11,076 nt of DNA, taken from positions 1 through 11,076 of the forward strand of contig JAZDMK010000013.1 in NCBI GenBank assembly GCA_043800975.1, given 5' to 3'. The notes beneath the pieces are model-generated. The model saw only the letters and a program-made list of their open reading frames with translations. It had not been told where the DNA came from and did not search any database. Shown piece by piece: positions 6,016 to 11,076 of this stretch; position 1 is the first letter of the stretch, and each line of letters starts with the position of its first letter. Origin of the DNA: JAZDMK01 sp043800975. GTDB taxonomy: Bacteria; Bacteroidota; Bacteroidia; Bacteroidales; JAHJDW01. Made by a program: the position numbers and the translations under genes.

Positions 6016-7773
6016 ATGGCTACTCACAGCAAAGGAAAACCAATACCGAAAAAGAAAACTGTTATCCCTCAGAAAAAGAACTTCTGGGAACAGGGTTGGA
6101 TTCCCTATGCGCTGTTGGTTATTGTTTTCATTTTGTATTCCGGTGTTCTGAAGAACGGTTTTGTTGACAGCTGGGATGATGAGCTTTATCTGGCCAAGGA
6201 TCCACGAATATTACATCTGAATTTTAAAAACTTAATTGCCATCTTCACCGGCTTTCATGGCGGGAACTATCATCCGATTACAACGCTGGTACATTCGATC
6301 GAACTGCAAATGTTCGGATTGAATGCGAAGGGCTATCACATGGTCAGCTTGTTGTTCCACATGCTGAATACTTTTCTGGTTTACCGTTTCATTCGTTTAT
6401 TAATGAAGCGTGCCGATGCAGCTGTACTGATCGCATTGTTATTTGCGATTCACCCGATGCATGTGGAATCGGTTGCCTGGTTTGCCGAAACGAAGGATGT
6501 GCTTTATACGTGTTTCTTTCTTCTGGCGATGATTGCTTATACAAAGTATGCACAAAGCTCTACTCCTGAGAAGAAGATTTATCTGTATTCACTTCTGTTT
6601 TTTCTGTTATCACTTTTTTCAAAATCAATGGCAGTCACGTTGCCGTTGGTGTTGCTTGCGATCGATTTTTATTTGAAAAGACCCTTGAAGAAAAAGGTGT
6701 TGATTGAAAAGATTCCTTTCTTTGCGCTGGCCCTTTTGTTTGGTGTGATTGCAATCTTTTCACAAAAGGCGGGAGGTGCCATTGATGCGAATGCAGGCGC
6801 CTTTACTATTCTGGATCGTATTCTGATGGCGGGATACGGAGTATCTTTTTATATCATAAAACTTTTTATTCCTTTCGGACTTTCAGCGTATCATCCTTTT
6901 CCATTGAAGGAGGGCGGCCTGTTGCCAACTATTTATTTTGTTGCAAGCATACTTCCGCTTGTTGTTGCTTTCATTGTGTGGCGCATGAAAGCTGTTGATG
7001 CCGAAAAGCAAAAGTTAAAACGCGAAGTGATTTTCGGGTTGTTCATTTTCCTGTTTACGGTTGGTCCTGTTTTGCAATTGATTCCGGTGGGTATGGCAGT
7101 TGTAGCGGAACGATATACCTATTTCCCTTATATCGGATTGTTTATCGCTCTGATGGCTCTGATAAATTACCTTTCAGACAAAGCAAAAAAATCGGGTGCT
7201 TCAGTTCAATCATTCGTTGTTGCCGGATTTGTGATTTTATTTTCGGTCCTTACCTGGCAGAGAGTTACGCAATGGAAAGATCTGGCAACCTTGTTTACCA
7301 GTGTGGTCAATCAGTATCCTGATAATGCGATGGCTCAGTATAATCTGGGGCATGCATGGCAGGATAAAAAGGATTTGCAGAAATCGATGAGCAGCTATAC
7401 AGAAGCAATCCGGCTCAACCCGAAGTATGTGGAGGCATACAATAACCGGGGGGCATTGTATTATCTGGCGGATAATCCAGAGGGGGCTGTTGAGGATTTT
7501 ACAAAAGCCATCGTTTTGAGGAACGATACTTCAGCCTATGGTTCCTATTTTAACCGTGGAATTGCCTACAATCAGCTGAAAAAATATGCAGAAGCTGAGA
7601 AGGATTTCAATTATCTGATCAGTAAAGACCCAAAAATGGCAAAGGCATACTATCTGCGGGGGCATGTTCGGCTAAATCTGGGAAGGAGTGATGACGCATG
7701 CGCAGACTGGCGAAAGGCTGAATCTCTGGGGTTTCAGAAAGCTTCAGAATCGATAAAGCAACTTTGCGAATAG
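6016..7773 (+). CDS. TMTC-like membrane glycosyltransferase (GT-C) with TPR repeats
   Basis: The 585-residue protein has a basic cytoplasmic N-terminus, a polytopic membrane region (about 28-415, roughly ten helices) and a soluble C-terminus with about four TPR units (437-470, 471-504, 507-541, 542-575). The first external loop holds SWDDELYL with the acidic pair Asp54-Asp55, expected at the active site of GT-C enzymes that use lipid-linked sugars. HPMHVESVAWFAETKDV (146-162) and VAERYTYFPYIG (363-374) match conserved segments of TMTC/PMT-like O-mannosyltransferases. The donor is therefore likely a polyprenyl-phosphate sugar, and the acceptor is unknown. TPRs in such proteins commonly mediate protein contacts. 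In Bacteroidota these proteins are often annotated only as tetratricopeptide repeat proteins. It may glycosylate exported proteins, conceivably including the upstream peptidase, but nothing in the sequence proves that. Confidence 0.82.
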   Translation: MATHSKGKPIPKKKTVIPQKKNFWEQGWIPYALLVIVFILYSGVLKNGFVDSWDDELYLAKDPRILHLNFKNLIAIFTGFHGGNYHPITTLVHSIELQMFGLNAKGYHMVSLLFHMLNTFLVYRFIRLLMKRADAAVLIALLFAIHPMHVESVAWFAETKDVLYTCFFLLAMIAYTKYAQSSTPEKKIYLYSLLFFLLSLFSKSMAVTLPLVLLAIDFYLKRPLKKKVLIEKIPFFALALLFGVIAIFSQKAGGAIDANAGAFTILDRILMAGYGVSFYIIKLFIPFGLSAYHPFPLKEGGLLPTIYFVASILPLVVAFIVWRMKAVDAEKQKLKREVIFGLFIFLFTVGPVLQLIPVGMAVVAERYTYFPYIGLFIALMALINYLSDKAKKSGASVQSFVVAGFVILFSVLTWQRVTQWKDLATLFTSVVNQYPDNAMAQYNLGHAWQDKKDLQKSMSSYTEAIRLNPKYVEAYNNRGALYYLADNPEGAVEDFTKAIVLRNDTSAYGSYFNRGIAYNQLKKYAEAEKDFNYLISKDPKMAKAYYLRGHVRLNLGRSDDACADWRKAESLGFQKASESIKQLCE

Positions 7774-7812
7774 GGTCAAAGAAAAGTTTTTCCGAATATT
7801 TTTTTCAAAAAT

Positions 7813-7842
7813 TTTGTAGCTGTAAATTTTTTTCTATTTTTA
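7813..7842 (+). promoter_or_regulatory. Likely promoter of the ptb-buk cluster
   Basis: TTTG at 7813-7816 and TATTTTTA at 7835-7842 fit the -33/-7 pair with an 18-bp spacer; the -7 element differs only in its last base. Transcription would start near 7848, giving a leader of about 70 bases. The 144-bp gap after the glycosyltransferase gene shows no clear terminator for the preceding operon. Confidence 0.4.
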
Positions 7843-7904
7843 TAGCATTGATCTCATAGAGGATCTAACTCATTTTCATATTTAAAAATTTACATAACTC
7901 AAAG

Positions 7905-7910
7905 AAAGGA
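7905..7910 (+). promoter_or_regulatory. Ribosome binding site of ptb
   Basis: AAAGGA lies seven bases before the ATG at 7918 and supports that start. It stands out because most starts in this window lack a Shine-Dalgarno sequence, which suggests strong translation of ptb. Confidence 0.55.
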
Positions 7911-7917
7911 ATTAAAA

Positions 7918-8823
7918 ATGTCCATTACGAAACTTGATCAGATTCTGGATGCTGTTAAAAGCAAACCCAAAAAAACATTAGTAGCTGCATTTGCAAATGA
8001 TGCACACACGATTGAAGCCGTGAACGGCGCTGTTGAATTAGGTATTGTAAAAGCAATACTGGTAGGCGATACCGAAACCATCAAAAAAGTTTGCGCAGCA
8101 GAAAAAATTGATGTTTCCAAATTTGAAATTGTACAGGAAGCTGACGAAATGCAGGCTGCACGCAAGGCGGTTGAAATGATCAACAACAAGCAAGCTGATA
8201 TTCTGATGAAAGGTTTGGTCAGTTCGGATAAATATATGCGCGCCATGCTGGATAAGGAAAAAGGACTTCTTCCTCCCAAAGCCACACTGACGCATGTTTC
8301 CGTAATTGAAATTCCAACCTATAATAAACTGTTAATCGTATCGGACGTAGCAATTCTTCCTGCTCCAGATCTGAATCAGAAAATTGCAATGACCAATTAT
8401 GTGATTGATTGTGCTCATGCATTGGGAATTGAAAAGCCAAAAGTGGCTATCCTTGCCGCTACTGAACAGATGTCAGCAGGTATGCCCGCGTGTGTTGATG
8501 CAGCTATCATCAGCAAAATGGCTGACAGGGGTCAGATCAAAGGTGCATTCGTGGATGGTCCGCTTGCTATGGACGTTGTTGTTGACATGGAAAGTGTACA
8601 GATTAAAAAATTAGTGAGCCCCGTTGCCGGAGATGCAGACTGTATAGTGTTCCCGAATATTGAATCGGCCAACGTATTCTTTAAAACCTGCACCAAACTT
8701 TGCAAAGGTGAACTGGCAGCAGCAGTAGTTGGTGCGAAATGCCCGGCAATCCTGACATCACGTGGTGACAGTTCAAAAACAAAATTATATTCAATAGCAT
8801 TAGCAGCCTTAATGGCGAAATAA
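7918..8823 (+). CDS. ptb: Phosphate butyryltransferase
   Basis: The 301-residue cytoplasmic enzyme exchanges CoA for phosphate on butyryl-CoA to form butyryl phosphate (EC 2.3.1.19). It belongs to the phosphate acetyl/butyryltransferase family, and full length is typical of Ptb rather than Pta. Family segments are present in order: ADILMKGLVSSDKYMRAML (93-111), SDVAILPAPDLNQK (142-155), AATEQMSAGMP (180-190), VDGPLAMDVVVD (212-223) and the C-terminal SRGDSSKTKLYSIALAAL (281-298). Two butyrate kinase genes downstream support the butyryl assignment over acetyl. Ptb enzymes often accept isobutyryl-, isovaleryl- or valeryl-CoA, so branched-chain acids from amino acid fermentation are also possible. 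The gene has its own promoter-like region and is followed by an apparent terminator. Confidence 0.93.
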   Translation: MSITKLDQILDAVKSKPKKTLVAAFANDAHTIEAVNGAVELGIVKAILVGDTETIKKVCAAEKIDVSKFEIVQEADEMQAARKAVEMINNKQADILMKGLVSSDKYMRAMLDKEKGLLPPKATLTHVSVIEIPTYNKLLIVSDVAILPAPDLNQKIAMTNYVIDCAHALGIEKPKVAILAATEQMSAGMPACVDAAIISKMADRGQIKGAFVDGPLAMDVVVDMESVQIKKLVSPVAGDADCIVFPNIESANVFFKTCTKLCKGELAAAVVGAKCPAILTSRGDSSKTKLYSIALAALMAK

Positions 8824-8829
8824 TAATCT

Positions 8830-8867
8830 GGGGTCATTTCTTTATTGAAAAGGGATGACCCCTTTTT
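8830..8867 (+). terminator. Intrinsic terminator between ptb and the first butyrate kinase gene
   Basis: GGGGTCAT (8830-8837) pairs perfectly with ATGACCCC (8855-8862) around a 17-nt loop, followed at once by TTTTT. This is a standard Rho-independent terminator, placed seven bases after the ptb stop. The loop could fold further (TTTC with GAAA). Confidence 0.8.
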
Positions 8868-8911
8868 ATGAAAAAAAATTGTGAAGAGATTAACAAAAGA
8901 GAGAGATTGAT

Positions 8912-9979
8912 ATGAAAGTGTTAGCAATAAATCCGGGGTCTACATCCACTAAGATTGCGGTGTTTGAAAATTACAAACTTTTCTTTTTGAAAAGTATTAA
9001 GCATTCAGTGGAGGATTTGAAGCAATTTAAAAGAATTGCAGACCAGTATGAATTTAGAAAAAATATTGTTCTGAACGAATTAAAAGAAGCAAATGTAGAT
9101 ATTGCCTCAATAGATGCTGTTGTAGGTCGGGGAGGACTTGTAAAGCCGATTAAATCGGGAGTATATGAAGTAAATGATGCATTGCAAAAAGATTTGCATA
9201 AAGGTGTACAAGGCGAGCATGCAAGTAATTTGGGTGGACTCATTGCGTTCGATATTGCTACAATGGTAGGTGATTTGAAAGCGTATATTGCTGATCCAGT
9301 CGTTGTAGATGAATTGGATGAACTGGCCAGAATATCCGGACATCCACTGTTTGAACGTCGTTCAATTTTTCATGCATTAAACCAAAAGGCAATTGCGAAG
9401 TCACATGCAAAATTTTTAGGACAGCGTTATGAAGATCTTAATCTGGTTGTTGTTCATTTGGGTGGAGGAATAAGTGTGTCTGCACACCGCAAGGGTCGTG
9501 TGATTGATACAAATCAGGCCTTGGATGGTGATGGTCCTTTTTCACCCGAGCGTAGCGGAACATTGCCAGTTAATCAATTGGTGAGTCTTTGTTTTTCGGG
9601 TGAATATTCACAGGATGATATTATGGATATGATTCGTGGAAAGGGTGGATTGACAGCATATTTGGGTACAAACAATGCGGCTGAAGTAGAGGACAGAATT
9701 AAAAACGGAGATAAAAAAGCGGAGTTAATCTATGAAGCAATGGCGTATCAGGTATCCAAACTGATTGGCTCCATGGCTACAGTTTTAAAAGGCGAGGTTC
9801 ATGGAATCCTTATTACTGGTGGTATTGCCTATGATGAGGAATTTGTAAAATGGATTCGCGAACGTGTTCAGTTTATGGCTCCGGTTTTTGTTTATCCCGG
9901 AGAAGATGAAATGAAAGCCCTTGCTATGAACGGACTTGCCGTTTTGAAGGGAGAGATAATACCGGAAATTTATACATAA
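8912..9979 (+). CDS. buk: Butyrate kinase (first copy)
   Basis: The 355-residue enzyme transfers phosphate from butyryl phosphate to ADP, giving butyrate and ATP (EC 2.7.2.7). It is a member of the acetate/butyrate kinase (ASKHA) family. The phosphate-binding NPGSTSTK is at 7-14, GRGGLVKP at 72-79, ADPVVVDEL at 127-135, FHALNQK at 153-159, VVHLGGGISV at 180-189, DGDGPFSPERSGTLP at 205-219, and the adenosine-binding ITGGIAYDEEF lies near the C-terminus. Length is normal for Buk and shorter than acetate kinase (about 400). AGAGAGAGA before ATG 8912 may serve as a weak ribosome binding site. No TAnnTTTG promoter is seen between the upstream terminator and this start. Third codon positions are more A/T-rich than in the second copy. 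Branched-chain fatty acid kinase activity is an alternative. Confidence 0.93.
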   Translation: MKVLAINPGSTSTKIAVFENYKLFFLKSIKHSVEDLKQFKRIADQYEFRKNIVLNELKEANVDIASIDAVVGRGGLVKPIKSGVYEVNDALQKDLHKGVQGEHASNLGGLIAFDIATMVGDLKAYIADPVVVDELDELARISGHPLFERRSIFHALNQKAIAKSHAKFLGQRYEDLNLVVVHLGGGISVSAHRKGRVIDTNQALDGDGPFSPERSGTLPVNQLVSLCFSGEYSQDDIMDMIRGKGGLTAYLGTNNAAEVEDRIKNGDKKAELIYEAMAYQVSKLIGSMATVLKGEVHGILITGGIAYDEEFVKWIRERVQFMAPVFVYPGEDEMKALAMNGLAVLKGEIIPEIYT

Positions 9980-10004
9980 ATTAAATATTAAAACCCACCA
10001 CATT

Positions 10005-11076
10005 ATGGCAGATTACACTATTCTTACAATCAATCCGGGTTCCACTTCAACCAAGATTGCCGTTTACGAAAACAACAAAATGATTTTTCTGAAACAGATT
10101 CAGCATACTGTTTCAGATTTGGAGCGTTTCTCTGGAATTATAGATCAGTATGAATTTAGAAGAGATATTGTTCTGGAGGAACTACGGTATGCAGATATTT
10201 CATTGGACTCGATTCACATTGTTGTTGGCAGGGGTGGTTTGCTGAAACCCGTTGAGGGCGGTGTATACAGAGTCAACGATGCGATGTTGCATGACATTGA
10301 ATTTCCTATGGCCGGTCATGTTTCAAATCTGGGTGGCTATATAGCCTATGAAATTGCAAAGATGATCGGCAATGGAGTGGAAGCATTTATTGCTGATCCT
10401 ACAAGTGTTGATGAACTGGATGATATTGCCCGTATTTCAGGACTACCTGAAATCCCGCGCCGCAGTTTTTTACACTCGCTAAATCAAAAGGCGGTGGCCC
10501 GTCGTTTTGCTACTGAAAAGGGAGGGAAGTATGAAGATTATAATCTCATTGTAGCCCACATGGGAGGCGGTATTACAGTAGGTGCGCACAAAAAGGGAAG
10601 GATTGTAGATGTTAATAACGGCCTTAACGGGGATGGGCCCTTTTCGCCGGAACGCGCTGGCGGATTGCCTTCAGGACAGTTGGCAGAGTTGTGCTTTTCA
10701 GGAAAATATACGCTAGAAGAAATTAAAAAAATGCTGACCGGCAAAGGGGGGTTGGTTGCTTATCTGGGTACAAATAACGCTGTAGAAATTGAAGCGCGAA
10801 TAGAAGATGGAGATCGCGATGCAGAACTGATTTTATTTGCAATGGCCTATCAGGTTTCCAAAGAAATTGGTGCGATGTATACTGTGTTGAACGGGGAAGT
10901 GGATGCAATAATTCTGACCGGTGGCCTTGCTTTCGGAAAAATATTCGTGGATCAAATAATAGAAAGAGTCAATAAACTGGCGCAGGTTCTTGTTTTTGCC
11001 GGAGAAGACGAAATGCAGTCGCTGGCATCGAACGGACTGATGGTGCTGAAAGGAGAAATTGAAGCGAAAGAATGGA
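10005..11076 (+). CDS. buk: Butyrate kinase (second copy), stop beyond window
   Basis: From ATG 10005 the frame stays open for 357 codons to the window edge, close to full length for Buk, so at most a few residues and the stop are missing. It begins MADYTILTINPGSTSTKIAV and repeats all the family motifs: GRGGLLKP, ADPTSVDELDDIARISG, LHSLNQKAVA, VAHMGGGITVGAHKKGR, GDGPFSPERAGGLP and ILTGGLAFGK near the end. By eye well over half of its residues match the first copy, with only a two-residue N-terminal extension and one single-residue insertion near 122. It starts 25 bases after the first kinase, with no terminator or clear promoter between, so the two are probably cotranscribed. Different base use and the level of divergence argue against a recent duplication. 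It may differ in substrate, for example isobutyrate against butyrate; that is inferred. Confidence 0.92.
   Translation, partial: MADYTILTINPGSTSTKIAVYENNKMIFLKQIQHTVSDLERFSGIIDQYEFRRDIVLEELRYADISLDSIHIVVGRGGLLKPVEGGVYRVNDAMLHDIEFPMAGHVSNLGGYIAYEIAKMIGNGVEAFIADPTSVDELDDIARISGLPEIPRRSFLHSLNQKAVARRFATEKGGKYEDYNLIVAHMGGGITVGAHKKGRIVDVNNGLNGDGPFSPERAGGLPSGQLAELCFSGKYTLEEIKKMLTGKGGLVAYLGTNNAVEIEARIEDGDRDAELILFAMAYQVSKEIGAMYTVLNGEVDAIILTGGLAFGKIFVDQIIERVNKLAQVLVFAGEDEMQSLASNGLMVLKGEIEAKEW

Noticed and set aside
10538..10908. Two antisense readings near the right edge
   Set aside because: They lie opposite the second butyrate kinase, whose motifs are intact and in frame to the window end.

Overview
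The window looks like a chromosomal segment of a member of the Bacteroidota. The evidence is: several exact matches to the phylum's -7 promoter element TAnnTTTG next to start codons, few Shine-Dalgarno sequences, a secreted TonB_C-domain protein, an M64 peptidase, a fermentative ptb-buk cluster, and intergenic simple repeats of kinds I recall as common in this phylum. No rRNA, tRNA, CRISPR array or transposase is visible.

Left part (1-3100), accessory in character: a truncated reverse-strand gene of unknown function (1-351) is followed by about 400 bp without an intact gene. That stretch holds a decayed copy of the 3' end of an acyltransferase gene (560-668). Next come an A+T-rich gene for a repeat-containing lipoprotein (769-1818), the intact PlsC-like acyltransferase on the reverse strand (1832-2401), a block of stacked simple repeats, and a reverse-strand gene for a small secreted TonB_C protein (2669-3100). 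The lipoprotein gene is therefore bracketed by two diverged direct repeats of acyltransferase sequence.

Middle part (3101-7773): a divergent promoter region leads into three tightly packed forward genes: tryptophanase (tnaA), a secreted M64-family metallopeptidase, and a TMTC-like membrane glycosyltransferase with TPRs. Gaps of 2 and 9 bp suggest one operon. The tnaA leader holds a good promoter match, a possible 25-codon leader ORF, and a hairpin whose loop carries that ORF's stop codon. This is a speculative counterpart of the tnaC leader.

Right part (7774-11076): a promoter region precedes phosphate butyryltransferase (ptb), an apparent intrinsic terminator, and two tandem butyrate kinase genes; the second runs off the window just before its stop. 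Ptb converts butyryl-CoA (or branched acyl-CoA) to the acyl phosphate, and Buk uses that to make ATP and the free acid. With tryptophanase, which yields pyruvate, ammonia and indole, and a secreted peptidase, this fits an amino-acid- or peptide-fermenting anaerobe. That lifestyle is inferred.

Most of the window consists of recognisable families. The points most worth checking are the acyltransferase scar around the lipoprotein gene, the tnaA leader, the nearly leaderless promoter geometry, and the terminator between ptb and the paired kinases.
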